DNA from: an uncultured Bacteroidota bacterium
Lineage (GTDB): Bacteria > Bacteroidota > Bacteroidia > Chitinophagales > Chitinophagaceae
Direction: 5' to 3'
Assembly (NCBI GenBank): GCA_903881585.1
Contig: CAIRTW010000034.1
Location: 1-58,943, forward strand
DNA: 58,943 nt
In this document: piece by piece, positions 15,756 through 24,770 of the stretch
How the letters are laid out: every line of letters starts with the position of its first letter
Position numbering within the stretch: position 1 is the stretch's first letter
Notes under the pieces: model-generated
The model's input: only the letters and a program-made list of their open reading frames with translations
What the model was told of the DNA's origin: nothing
Databases searched by the model: none
Position numbers and translations under genes: made by a program

Positions 15756-18299
15756 CTACCACTCGCTATGTGTCACATTATTTCGTGATGTTGAGATTTG
15801 ACTGAGGCCAAACCGGATACCGGAGTTGTGGCCCATGTAGCTATCCCACGACTGCACAAAATCTATGCGCAGTATCCGCACCAGCTTCCAGCCTATGTTG
15901 TCAATGCCTATGAATGCCTCGGTATAATAATCGTTCTGGCGGGCATAAAAAGCATTGCCGCCCATTACCAGGTAGTAGCGTGCCTGCCTCAGCAGTGGTA
16001 TCTTATTGCTCAGCAGCCCGTTGAGATGATACTCCAGGTGGGCCTCGCCATAGATCGGCTCTTTATTGCTGAAGTCGTAATACTGCGCCATCTGGAAGCT
16101 CTGGAGATATGGCGCTGCATAACCAATGCCCCGGTTGCCATATAAGTGCATAAGGTCTGGTACGGCTACGTAAGTACTGTTCAGGAAGCCTCCGCAGCCC
16201 ACATTATATTTCAGTAGTCCAAAAAGCTTCAGCGACACATCGTCATGTATCATAAAGCGCCACTTATCGAAATTCGAGACACTGTTGGCAATGCCCGGTA
16301 TGCCCTTGTCATAAGTTAACGTCATTCGGGGCCACGAGCTGCTATTGGCTACCTTGTAGTCGGGGTATTGTGTATAAGTAAAGCCCGGCTTGTAAGAAAT
16401 GGAAACATGCAGCAACGCGGCATCATTAGGTACGCAGGCGGGCGCTACAGCAGCCAGATGGGCAGGCAAATTTGAGTCGAACGGAAGATCGCCCCACCGG
16501 GTGACCACATAATTGGTGGTATTTTCCAGTGGTAACCTGTGCTGATAAGATGCCTTTACAAACCAGTTCAGCCCATTGCCGTAATTGTGGGCCACAAAGG
16601 CATTGCCCTCATAGCGCTCATATAATTTGAGGTCGTTCTCCTGGTAAAAAAGCGCTGTATAAGTATTGAACCACGGGTTCACGGGGTTTTCAGGGTTATA
16701 TTGAAATACGTATTTACCACCCTCAATACCATACATCCACGACCGGCCCCGCCATGCCCTGTCGCGATCTACGTAGTACAACCTGCCAATAGCATTAAAG
16801 TGGGTATTACTGAAACCATATCTCACCACCGCATCTCCGTACAGGTATTTGCCGGTATCGAGCATATGCTGCCAGTTCAGTTTTGGCGCCACATTAAAGC
16901 CTTCTACAATATTATAGTTGACAATATTTGGCTCACCCAATCCGAAAAGTAAATTATTGACGGTAAAGCGGTCTTTATTCTCTTTGGTAGAATAGCTATA
17001 GTCAGAGAACAAAAAACTCAGGGGTTTGAATTTGTTCCTTTTCCTCCGCATAGAGTCCTGGTGCTCAGGATTGTCGAATTTTTTCACTAGGCTATCCTTC
17101 ATTACAAAGTCGCGCTTCTCATCATGTTCCAGCGGTATGGGGCGGTTGTTCCAGTAAGAAGTGTCTTTCTTGTTAGCGGTCTTATCATATGTGCTGATGA
17201 TCTTGCCCGCGAATATAGAATCAGGAATAGGCTCGTTCACCTTTTGGTTGTTATAAACGGTTACCCCGCTGGCAGTGATGTCAAAGCCCAGCAGATTGAC
17301 CGTAAAGTAGATGACCTGGTTTTTTATCACCCAGTTATCTTTTGCAAGTGGCAGATACACCTGGTCCACTTTCAGTGTGTCCACTATGTCCATGCCCGAT
17401 TGTTTTGCCAGGGTCATGTTCAGGCTGTGAATGGCCCAGTCTTCGTCCACAATATAGATGGTGCCATTAAAGCATGGCTCATACGACCTCTTCTGCGTTA
17501 CCTGTATCTTGTAGATCGTTTTTCCCTGCTCCACAAATTCACCGAGCAACTTATACTTGTAGTAGCTGAGTGCGTTATCGCTCACCGGCGATATAAATCC
17601 GCGTGAGTTATTCCTGAATATATTTACATTATTATCGTAAAATGTGATCACAGACGGGAATTGAGAGAACCCCAGCCCGCTCTGGTTACCGCTTTCATGC
17701 ACCGAGTGGATCACTGTCTTTTGCCGGTTGCCATCTGAATAGTAGTCTGCCTTTTCCTCAGTAAGGTAGAGTACACCCTTGCCTGCACTATCTATGGCAT
17801 CAGTTTCGTCCTTTACTTTTTGGCCCATGAACTTCTCGGGCATTTTACGGGAGCGCGCCACCCCCTTGAGGTATATTCTGGTTTGGAATGATTTCACCTG
17901 GTCCAGGTGAAATTTCCGCCTTTTTATTGTGTTGCGGATTATGGGATAGGCTGGGTCTTCAGCAGACGCATGGACCACCACTTCTTTCATATCCAAGGCT
18001 TCATCCTTTAAGACGAAAACATGTTCTATGGTCTCTTCTCCTTTGATCGTGAGATTGAAAGTAGTTTGCTTGTACCCTATATATTGGCAGATAACCTTGT
18101 ACAGCCCCGGTGTTACGGGCAGCTCGTAATTACCGCTTCCGTTGGCGCTCACACCTACAGTAGTGCCCTGCAGGTATATGGTGGCATATGGCATAGGAGT
18201 ACCCTTGTCGTCCGTAACTTTGCCTTTAAGCACGCCGGCAAAAACACAGGATGGAACCAAAAATGCGATAAGTACTAAAAGGTATCTCAGTTTATTCAT
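15756..18299 (-). CDS. DUF5686 protein with N-terminal carboxypeptidase-regulatory domain
   Basis: An 847-residue outer-membrane protein. Signal peptide (LRYLLVLIAFLVPSCVFA), then a CarboxypepD_reg-like beta-sandwich (GKVTDDKGTPMPYATIYLQGTTVGVSANGSGNYELPV, residues about 24-100), then the long DUF5686 region with Asp/Asn-rich strands and a C-terminal barrel-like half (LLRQARYYLVMGGNAFYARQNDYYTEAFIGIDN). The same N-terminal domain precedes TonB-dependent receptors, but plug and receptor barrel are absent. Proteins of this type are common and conserved in Bacteroidota; their molecular role is not established. Transcribed alone, convergent with the antiporter. Confidence 0.85.
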   Translation of the reverse strand: MNKLRYLLVLIAFLVPSCVFAGVLKGKVTDDKGTPMPYATIYLQGTTVGVSANGSGNYELPVTPGLYKVICQYIGYKQTTFNLTIKGEETIEHVFVLKDEALDMKEVVVHASAEDPAYPIIRNTIKRRKFHLDQVKSFQTRIYLKGVARSRKMPEKFMGQKVKDETDAIDSAGKGVLYLTEEKADYYSDGNRQKTVIHSVHESGNQSGLGFSQFPSVITFYDNNVNIFRNNSRGFISPVSDNALSYYKYKLLGEFVEQGKTIYKIQVTQKRSYEPCFNGTIYIVDEDWAIHSLNMTLAKQSGMDIVDTLKVDQVYLPLAKDNWVIKNQVIYFTVNLLGFDITASGVTVYNNQKVNEPIPDSIFAGKIISTYDKTANKKDTSYWNNRPIPLEHDEKRDFVMKDSLVKKFDNPEHQDSMRRKRNKFKPLSFLFSDYSYSTKENKDRFTVNNLLFGLGEPNIVNYNIVEGFNVAPKLNWQHMLDTGKYLYGDAVVRYGFSNTHFNAIGRLYYVDRDRAWRGRSWMYGIEGGKYVFQYNPENPVNPWFNTYTALFYQENDLKLYERYEGNAFVAHNYGNGLNWFVKASYQHRLPLENTTNYVVTRWGDLPFDSNLPAHLAAVAPACVPNDAALLHVSISYKPGFTYTQYPDYKVANSSSWPRMTLTYDKGIPGIANSVSNFDKWRFMIHDDVSLKLFGLLKYNVGCGGFLNSTYVAVPDLMHLYGNRGIGYAAPYLQSFQMAQYYDFSNKEPIYGEAHLEYHLNGLLSNKIPLLRQARYYLVMGGNAFYARQNDYYTEAFIGIDNIGWKLVRILRIDFVQSWDSYMGHNSGIRFGLSQISTSRNNVTHSEW

Positions 18300-18403
18300 A
18301 TACGGAAAGGGCCGGAGCTAAAGCTACATCGCCGGGCAACAACGAAATGTTACATTTTTTATAAAATACTTTGCTCCGAAATACCCGCCGGATAAACGTT
18401 AAC

Positions 18404-19048
18404 TCACTTTTTGCTAAAAAGCCCGTGCAGCTGTGCATCTATCTTGCGCACCACATCGGCGAGGTCTTCTTCTTTATCAGCGAAGTTGCAGTTGTCAACA
18501 TCTATTACTAAAAGCGGGCCATCATCATACTTGTCTATCCACTTGTTGTAAAAGCCGTTCAGCCGTTTCAGGTAATCGAGCCGGATATTCTCTTCATACT
18601 CCCTGCCGCGTTTTTGTATCTGGTCAACCAGGGCGGGCAGGGATGCCTTAAGATATATGAGCAGATCTGGGGCTTTAATCAGTGGTTTCAGGTGCTCAAA
18701 AAAGGAGGAGTAATTTTCGAAGTCGCGCTTGGTCATCAGGCCCATGTCAAAGAGGTTGGGGGCGAAAATATACGCGTCTTCATATATGGTACGGTCCTGT
18801 ATCACTGTGTCTTTGCCGTTCCTTATATCTGTCAGGGTTTTGATACGATGGTTCAGAAAGTACACCTGCAGATTGAACGACCACCGGGGCATATCCTCAT
18901 AAAAATCCACGAGGTAAGGGTTGTGTTCTATATCCTCAAAATGTGGCTCCCACTTGTAGTGCTTCGCAAGCATACCAGTTAGTGTGGTTTTTCCGGAGCC
19001 TATGTTGCCGGCTATAGCTATATGTTTGGTTGTGGACTTTGGGGGCAT
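18404..19048 (-). CDS. Deoxynucleoside kinase
   Basis: A 214-residue cytosolic kinase that phosphorylates deoxynucleosides in nucleotide salvage. The Walker A loop is AIAGNIGSGKTTLT near residue 12-25. EDIEHNPYLVDFYEDMPRW and FNLQVYFLNHRIK match the substrate pocket. QDRTIYEDAYIFA is the DRS-type motif, and KRGREYEENIRLDYLKRLNGFYNKWIDKY gives the LID region and the final helix. Length suits the family. Base specificity (dA, dG or dC/dT) cannot be read reliably. It is a single gene upstream of DUF5686 on the same strand with a 104-base gap. Confidence 0.9.
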   Translation of the reverse strand: MPPKSTTKHIAIAGNIGSGKTTLTGMLAKHYKWEPHFEDIEHNPYLVDFYEDMPRWSFNLQVYFLNHRIKTLTDIRNGKDTVIQDRTIYEDAYIFAPNLFDMGLMTKRDFENYSSFFEHLKPLIKAPDLLIYLKASLPALVDQIQKRGREYEENIRLDYLKRLNGFYNKWIDKYDDGPLLVIDVDNCNFADKEEDLADVVRKIDAQLHGLFSKK

Positions 19049-19207
19049 GCACTAAAAGTAAAACGTAAAAATTCAAAAATCAAAAGTAATGTAAGATTAA
19101 TTAATGGGAGATGGAAAATTGGACGATAAAATTACAGATCACCAGAAAAACAGGCTATCGCGGAATTTATACCTTTAGAAAAAAAAATAATTACTTTAGC
19201 ATAAGGT

Positions 19208-19603
19208 ATGATGACTAAAGAAGAGCATATTGCGCACTGGCTCAAATCTTCAGAAGATGATGAAATAACCATGATGTCACTATTCAAGGATGGGCGTTAT
19301 ACCCATTGCTTGTTTTTCGGACATTTGTATCTGGAAAAAATCTGCAAAGCATTATGGGTAAAAAACAATCGAGAGAACACGCCTCCATTTATTCATAATC
19401 TTATTAAGTTATTACAAAACTCCAAGGAAACAGGATTATCGGAAAACGATATGTCTTTCCTCGATAAATTGAATACATATCAATTGTCCGGCAGGTATCC
19501 TGATTACACTTATTCATTAAAACAAAAAACCACTAAAGAGTTTACAGCAAGTTGTATTCAAACAATTAAATCGATCAGCGAATGTTTACGAAAAAAGATC
19601 TGA
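19208..19603 (+). CDS. HEPN-domain protein of a HEPN/MNT pair
   Basis: A 131-residue helical protein of the HEPN class: HWLKSSEDDEITMMSLFKDGRYTHCLFFGHLYLEKICKALWVKN then a short loop and HNLIKLLQNS, ending YTYSLKQKTTKEFTASCIQTIKSISECL. Many HEPN partners are RNases with an R-x(4-6)-H site. Here the nearest arrangement is Arg-ENTPPFI-His (seven between) with no Tyr two residues on, so catalytic activity and the HepT-style AMPylation site are doubtful. Overlaps the nucleotidyltransferase gene by 22 bases in another frame. May be a toxin or a substrate-recognition subunit. Confidence 0.85.
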   Translation: MMTKEEHIAHWLKSSEDDEITMMSLFKDGRYTHCLFFGHLYLEKICKALWVKNNRENTPPFIHNLIKLLQNSKETGLSENDMSFLDKLNTYQLSGRYPDYTYSLKQKTTKEFTASCIQTIKSISECLRKKI

Positions 19604-19908
19604 AGAAGTATATATCAGATTACATATCCGAATGCAATAAGTTAGGCGTACACTTTAAAAAAGTAATATTATTTGGCTCATACGCCCGTAATACTGCACA
19701 TAAATGGAGCGATGTGGACCTGGCGCTTGTTTCAGATGATTTTAGTGATATGGGTTGGGATGACCGTGGCAAAATATCAATGGCAAATATAAAATTCGCA
19801 GACATAGAACCCCATATGTTTAACAGCGCCTATTTCGAAAAAGGCGATCCTTTTATAGAAGAAATTATAAAAACAGGTAAAGAAATATCGCTTGTTCAAG
19901 TAAGCTAG
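19582..19908 (+). CDS. Minimal nucleotidyltransferase (MNT) partner of HEPN
   Basis: A 108-residue nucleotidyltransferase with the active-site signature intact: LFGSYARNTAHKWSDVDLALVSDDF gives the G-S and D-x-D residues that bind metal and NTP. The third acidic strand is ANIKFADIEPHMF. In HEPN/MNT toxin-antitoxin pairs the MNT modifies and silences the HEPN protein with AMP groups; other pairs have unknown roles. It starts inside the HEPN gene, so they are coupled. It converges on trpS with 21 bases between stops. Confidence 0.88.
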   Translation: MFTKKDLKKYISDYISECNKLGVHFKKVILFGSYARNTAHKWSDVDLALVSDDFSDMGWDDRGKISMANIKFADIEPHMFNSAYFEKGDPFIEEIIKTGKEISLVQVS

Positions 19909-19929
19909 TAATGTCGCCTGGGAGAGGAC

Positions 19930-20928
19930 CTAATAATAATTTATCCCTATCCTTTTCCGTGCGCCTTCAATTGTTACCGAAGCGCTTGCCTTAGCCTTTT
20001 CTGCGCCTTCTTTCAATATCTTCCTTAGCAGTGCTTCATCCTGCTGCAATGATGCTGCATGTTCTCTTATGGGGCGCACAAAAGCGGCCATATCTTCCGC
20101 CATCTGTTTCTTCATATCACCATAGCGGATGTTGCAATTGTTGTATGCACTTCTGAATGTGTCGGCAATTTCCGGTTTAGAAGACAGTTGCATCAGCAGG
20201 AACAGGTTCTGAATATAATCCGGCATTTCAGCATTGGGCTCTGTGGGGCCGGCATCTGTCTTGGCCTTCATTATTTTCTTCTTTATGGTATCGTCATCAT
20301 CGCTGAGGTATATGGTGGCGTTCACGTTCTCGCTCTTGCTCATCTTCCCTACCCCATCCAGGCTCATTATCTTCACCGCATCCTGGTTGAACCGGAACAC
20401 CTGTGGCTCCGGGAAAAACTCACCATAACGGGTATTAAAGCGGTGTGCAAAGTTGCGCGCCATTTCCAGGTGCTGCTCCTGGTCTTTGCCTACAGGTACT
20501 TTTACCGCACGGTGTATGAGTATATCTGCTGCCATCAGCACAGGGTAAGTAAGCAGGCCGGAATTTACATTGTCTGGCTGGGAGCGTACTTTTTCTTTAA
20601 ACGTAGGCACCTTCTCCAGTTCGCCTACATAGGCCATCATATTCAGCATCAGGTATAGCTCCGGGATCTCGGGCACATCGCTCTGGGCATATAGTGCTAC
20701 TTTCTCCGGGTTAAGGCCGCTGGCAATATTCTCAGCTACCACGCGGAACACATTTTGCTTCAGGTCCTTAGGATCGGGATGCGTGGTGAGGGAATGATAA
20801 TCTGCAACAAAAAAGTAGCAGTCATGCCCTTCCTGCATTTTCACATAATTCTGTATAGCGCCAAAATAGTTACCGAGGTGCAGATGCCCCGTGGAGCGTA
20901 TGCCGCTCACTACAATCTCCTTACTCAT
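19930..20928 (-). CDS. trpS: Tryptophanyl-tRNA synthetase
   Basis: A 332-residue class I aminoacyl-tRNA synthetase that charges tRNA-Trp in the cytosol. The HIGH-type motif GHLHLGNYFGAI is at about 15-26 and the KMSKS loop is GVGKMSKSEN at about 194-203. Middle signature VGKDQEQHLEMARNFAHRFN and the C-terminal anticodon-binding helix region are normal and length fits bacterial enzymes. A Bacteroidota -7 promoter element ends four bases before the ATG, so the mRNA may be nearly leaderless. Transcribed alone, convergent with the HEPN/MNT pair. Confidence 0.97.
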   Translation of the reverse strand: MSKEIVVSGIRSTGHLHLGNYFGAIQNYVKMQEGHDCYFFVADYHSLTTHPDPKDLKQNVFRVVAENIASGLNPEKVALYAQSDVPEIPELYLMLNMMAYVGELEKVPTFKEKVRSQPDNVNSGLLTYPVLMAADILIHRAVKVPVGKDQEQHLEMARNFAHRFNTRYGEFFPEPQVFRFNQDAVKIMSLDGVGKMSKSENVNATIYLSDDDDTIKKKIMKAKTDAGPTEPNAEMPDYIQNLFLLMQLSSKPEIADTFRSAYNNCNIRYGDMKKQMAEDMAAFVRPIREHAASLQQDEALLRKILKEGAEKAKASASVTIEGARKRIGINYY

Positions 20929-20932
20929 GGCG

Positions 20933-20940
20933 CAAAGATA
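20933..20940 (-). promoter_or_regulatory. Bacteroidota -7 element for trpS
   Basis: On the minus strand TATCTTTG matches TAnnTTTG exactly and is followed by CGCC and the trpS ATG. I do not see a well-spaced -33 TTG. Transcription would start at or within a few bases of the start codon. Confidence 0.5.
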
Positions 20941-20982
20941 ATGGGTAAGGCAAGAAATACCTTACTTCACCAATACTTGTAC

Positions 20983-22593
20983 TTATTCTTTTACAAATTT
21001 CCTTGTTTCATAACCATTGACTTTAACGTAGTAAACTCCCGTTGGCAGCCCGGAAATATCTATTTGTAGTTTCTCCTGATCATAAGTCCCAGCTACCAGC
21101 ACCTGCCCCAAGAGATTAGCAATTGACACCTCCCGAATGCTTGATGCGGAAGAAATGTTCAGTTTATCATGAGCAGGGTTAGGAAAAATATTGAATGAAC
21201 TATTTATGGCATTTATATTTTGTATAGCAACAGGAACGGCTACAAAACTGCCGCAAATGTTGCTGGCCTTATCCACGTAGGTGTATGATTTTGAACGCCA
21301 ATGGTTGAGGTGATAATCCTTGAAGGAAATACCGGTCTGTCCATAGCCTATGCCGTAGGAGAAATTTGAGTAGCCAACATCTGAATTATCATCATCTGCC
21401 TGGAATACAACTTCGCCACCATATCCATAGTCAACATTTGTGGTGTAAACCGCCGAGATACAAGTAGTGCTCAAACCGGGCGGGGCTGCGTTTGCGGAAG
21501 CATAATAGTTGTAGAAATTGGGTGAACGCCATTCCTCTGGCAATTTATGAAGATCGAACAACAGCGAGGTGTCTGCTGAAAGAGTGGCGGTGTCCCTGCT
21601 TTCCGTCATACTGGTGGTGTATGTGGCACCTACCAGTGTACCAACAGTTACGTTTGTACGCTCTATCATTTGGTAAGTAACGGTATAAGGGGTTGTGGTC
21701 CTGGAAATCACTGTGTCCAAAGTATTTACCGAAGTGTAACCGGCAGTATCCAGAAAAGTATAGTCGCCCGACTCGTACACATCACCGATGCTGAAATCGT
21801 ATATCTCCATCAATGTAGGGTTATGGAATGCAAATAGATGAAAGACCGAGTTGACCGTGTCAGGTGCGTTTGGTATCGGTGAATAACAAACTACATCTGA
21901 TGTACCAAGGTTTCCCAATAGAAGGTCGAGATAATAGTCGAAGAACTGGCGGTGCGAATTAATTGTGTCAGGTTTGTGATAAGGGAATGTATAAAGATCA
22001 AACACCTGCACAAAACCATTGTTCTTACTAAGTATTATCTGGAAATTGTTTACCGGGTCCAGTGGGTTAACTACCCCACCGCTGTCTGCTTCTATGGTTA
22101 TCTTCTTGATCGAGTCTAGTGATCCCAGCACAGTCATGGTATCAGTAGCCGTAACAGTGGCCTTGTAGGAAACCTGTGTCGTATCGCTGAATAAAACCCA
22201 TGAATCGCCAAGGTGGGCCTGTGTTTCTATGATGGCGGTGTCGTTCCAGATGTTGTCAAACAGGAAGGTACCATTCGCCTGCTTTATCACTTTTTTGCCC
22301 AGCCAGCTTCCACCGGTGCTGTCCATATGCTGCGGCCCAGTACCGCAGAAAAAATATGCGCCCCTTTCGGTATGATATGGATAGAAGATAGTATCTGCAC
22401 CCATTGCCCTGACAGAATCAATGCGCATAGCGCGCAAATATCCGTTCCCGTTCAAAAAATATTTTGTGGAGCCAGCCTGAAGTGCGCTGTAAACAAGGGA
22501 ACGTTTTACCGGCCCATATTGAAGACACTGATAATTTTGTGCCCGGCATAAAAAACCGGATATAATAAGAACTAAAGACAGGATTTTTTTCAC
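20983..22593 (-). CDS. Secreted protein with type IX sorting domain
   Basis: I place the start at a GTG (22593; VKKILSLVLIISGFLCRAQ), giving 536 residues, because the longer ORF adds an unlikely segment before the signal peptide. The body is a large secreted beta-rich protein without a recognisable enzyme domain, containing repeated T/D-rich strands. The C-terminal ~80 residues are a T9SS type A sorting domain: INSSFNIFPNPAHDKLNISS, SIANLLGQVLVAG and LPTGVYYVKVNGYETRKFVKE, which is cleaved after export through the type IX secretion system and may attach the protein to the cell surface. Divergent from the Nramp gene. Confidence 0.8.
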   Translation of the reverse strand: MKKILSLVLIISGFLCRAQNYQCLQYGPVKRSLVYSALQAGSTKYFLNGNGYLRAMRIDSVRAMGADTIFYPYHTERGAYFFCGTGPQHMDSTGGSWLGKKVIKQANGTFLFDNIWNDTAIIETQAHLGDSWVLFSDTTQVSYKATVTATDTMTVLGSLDSIKKITIEADSGGVVNPLDPVNNFQIILSKNNGFVQVFDLYTFPYHKPDTINSHRQFFDYYLDLLLGNLGTSDVVCYSPIPNAPDTVNSVFHLFAFHNPTLMEIYDFSIGDVYESGDYTFLDTAGYTSVNTLDTVISRTTTPYTVTYQMIERTNVTVGTLVGATYTTSMTESRDTATLSADTSLLFDLHKLPEEWRSPNFYNYYASANAAPPGLSTTCISAVYTTNVDYGYGGEVVFQADDDNSDVGYSNFSYGIGYGQTGISFKDYHLNHWRSKSYTYVDKASNICGSFVAVPVAIQNINAINSSFNIFPNPAHDKLNISSASSIREVSIANLLGQVLVAGTYDQEKLQIDISGLPTGVYYVKVNGYETRKFVKE

Positions 22594-22670
22594 AGTTATA
22601 TATTTGGTATAAAAGTAAGAAAACGGCTGCTTAATAATCGAGCTAAGATCTCCTTGCATTTTCCACTCCT

Positions 22671-22719
22671 GATAAACGATATGGTTTATCTAAAATAATT
22701 TATTAGATTTGCCTAATAA
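22671..22719. promoter_or_regulatory. Two tandem perfect palindromes at the Nramp start
   Basis: GATAAAC-6-GTTTATC (22671-22690) and TTATTAG-6-CTAATAA (22700-22719) each have perfect 7-bp arms around 6 bases, and the second reaches the A of the ATG. A further pair ATCTAA/TTAGAT (22688-22693, 22703-22708) overlaps. The TTAG-N6-CTAA shape resembles DtxR/MntR-family operators, which would fit metal-dependent repression of a metal importer. Confidence 0.6.
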
Positions 22720-24593
22720 TGAGTGGGGACAACGAAAAATCTCTCAACGAGGTACACCATAAAATAGACCCGTCAAAAGCAGGCAGCAAGTGGAAGAAAG
22801 CATTCGCATTCTTTGGGCCGGCATACCTGGTGAGCGTGGGCTATATGGACCCCGGCAACTGGGCTACCGACATAGCCGGTGGCAGCCAGTTTGGCTACGG
22901 ACTGATATGGGTGCTGCTCATGAGCAACTTCATGGCGCTGTTCCTGCAATCGCTCAGCGCACGGCTGGGCATAGTGCAGGGCCGCGACCTGGCGCAGTGC
23001 AGCCGCGAGGCTTATCCACCAGCAGTAAATGTTACCTTGTATATACTTGCCGAAATAGCCATAGCCGCCTGCGACCTTGCCGAAGTGCTGGGCATGGCTA
23101 TAGGGCTTAACCTGCTGTGTGGCCTGCCCATCATCTGGGGCGTGCTTGTTACCCTGCTGGACACTATACTGCTGCTCTACCTGCAGAAGCTGGGCATGCG
23201 CAAGCTGGAGGCATTTATCATTACCCTTATTGCTATCATTGGCGGCTGCTTCCTTATAGAAATGTTTTACGCAAAACCCGACCTGCATGAAGTAGTGAAA
23301 GGGTTTGTACCGCGCCTGCCGAATCACGCAGCATTGTATATCGCAATAGGTATAATAGGCGCCACGGTGATGCCGCACAATCTGTACCTGCACTCCGCGC
23401 TGGTGCAAACCCGAAAAATAAACCGCAACCATGGCTCAATAATGAAATCGCTGCGGCTTAACAATATTGATAGCGCCCTAGCGCTCAATATTGCATTCTT
23501 CGTGAACGCTGCGATACTGATACTTGCAGCGGCCGCATTTTTCAATACAGGGCACCACGAGATAGCATCGCTCCAGGATGCACACAAACTGCTTGCGCCA
23601 TTGCTTGGCAGTAAATGGGCGCCGATGTTGTTTGCCATCGCGCTTATCGCCGCAGGCCAGAGCTCCACCGTTACCGGTACACTGGCAGGGCAAATAATAA
23701 TGGAGGGCTATCTGCGCATCCGCATTAACCCTGTTGTGCGCCGACTCATCACCCGTCTGCTGGCTATTGTGCCTACACTCATCGTGATACTGGTAGCCGG
23801 TGATAAAATGGTGGACCAACTGCTCATCTTCAGCCAGGTGCTGCTGAGCATGCAACTGGCTTTTGCGGTGATACCGCTTATACACTTTGTGAGCGATAAA
23901 GATAAAATGGGTGTCTATGCGATCAGCAATACTACGAAGGCAATTGCCTGGTGCATTGCAGCACTGATAGTGGTATTGAATCTAAAGCTGTTCCTTGACA
24001 GCATTTCCGACTGGATGCACGGCACTACCAGCCTGCCCGTTCAGATGCTGCTGGTGCTTTTTGTAATACTCGTGGGCGTATTGCTGCTTATCACTATAGT
24101 CTATCCCTTTATGCTGAAAAGAAGGGCAAGAAATATCAGTGTACATGGCAACGTACCACAAACGTTAACCACTGAAAATATAAAACCGTTTACCCATATA
24201 GCACTTGCACTAGACTATGGCGACAACGATATGAAAGTAATGCACTACGCTATGCGCCTTGCAAATATTGATACGGAACTGGTGCTGATACATGTGGTGG
24301 AAAGCGTATCGGCACGTATGATGGGCAGTGAAGCAGATGACTATGAGGCCCGCAAAGACCAGGATCACATTAATGAATATGTGAAGTTGCTGGAAGAAAA
24401 AGGATTTAAGGCTACCGGCATACTGGGATTTAAAAACCGCTCACCGGAAATAGCACGAATAATAAAGGAAAACAACTGCGACCTGCTGATCATAGGCAGT
24501 CATGGCCATACCGGTGTTCTCGACTGGCTCTTCGGTGAAACCATCAACACGGTGCGGCATATGATAAAGATACCGGTGTTTATAGCAAGGTAA
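22719..24593 (+). CDS. Nramp divalent-metal transporter fused to a UspA domain
   Basis: A 624-residue fusion. Residues about 25-470 are an Nramp/MntH proton-coupled Mn2+/Fe2+ importer with 11-12 membrane segments: TM1 has YMDPGNWATDIAGGSQFG (the D-P-G-N metal motif), TM6 has GATVMPHNLYLHSALVQT (M-P-H). Residues about 485-624 are a universal stress protein domain: FTHIALALDYGDNDMKVMHYAMRLA and ending IIGSHGHTGVLDWLFGETINTV, the G-2x-G-9x-G nucleotide-binding motif. The fusion suggests that nucleotide or stress state tunes metal uptake, an inference. Regulation is suggested by palindromes overlapping the start. Divergent from the T9SS protein. Confidence 0.95.
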   Translation: MSGDNEKSLNEVHHKIDPSKAGSKWKKAFAFFGPAYLVSVGYMDPGNWATDIAGGSQFGYGLIWVLLMSNFMALFLQSLSARLGIVQGRDLAQCSREAYPPAVNVTLYILAEIAIAACDLAEVLGMAIGLNLLCGLPIIWGVLVTLLDTILLLYLQKLGMRKLEAFIITLIAIIGGCFLIEMFYAKPDLHEVVKGFVPRLPNHAALYIAIGIIGATVMPHNLYLHSALVQTRKINRNHGSIMKSLRLNNIDSALALNIAFFVNAAILILAAAAFFNTGHHEIASLQDAHKLLAPLLGSKWAPMLFAIALIAAGQSSTVTGTLAGQIIMEGYLRIRINPVVRRLITRLLAIVPTLIVILVAGDKMVDQLLIFSQVLLSMQLAFAVIPLIHFVSDKDKMGVYAISNTTKAIAWCIAALIVVLNLKLFLDSISDWMHGTTSLPVQMLLVLFVILVGVLLLITIVYPFMLKRRARNISVHGNVPQTLTTENIKPFTHIALALDYGDNDMKVMHYAMRLANIDTELVLIHVVESVSARMMGSEADDYEARKDQDHINEYVKLLEEKGFKATGILGFKNRSPEIARIIKENNCDLLIIGSHGHTGVLDWLFGETINTVRHMIKIPVFIAR

Positions 24594-24770
24594 CGGATCT
24601 CCCCGGTCCCCGCTTTTCATCAATATTACATACGGGCAAAGAATTTGTTTTTAGGAATAAAATAGTATTTTGGCGAAAAATTATTATAAAATAATAAGAA
24701 TGCCAGCTGCTTATAGTTACGTTCATTCAAAATACGAACGAGCAGCGCAGCATTTGCAAACCTACAAACA

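Noticed and set aside
22773-23885. Long minus-strand ORFs (219 and 135 codons) across the Nramp gene
   Set aside because: Antisense to a well-supported transporter; composition is His/Gln/Tyr-rich shadow of membrane codons.
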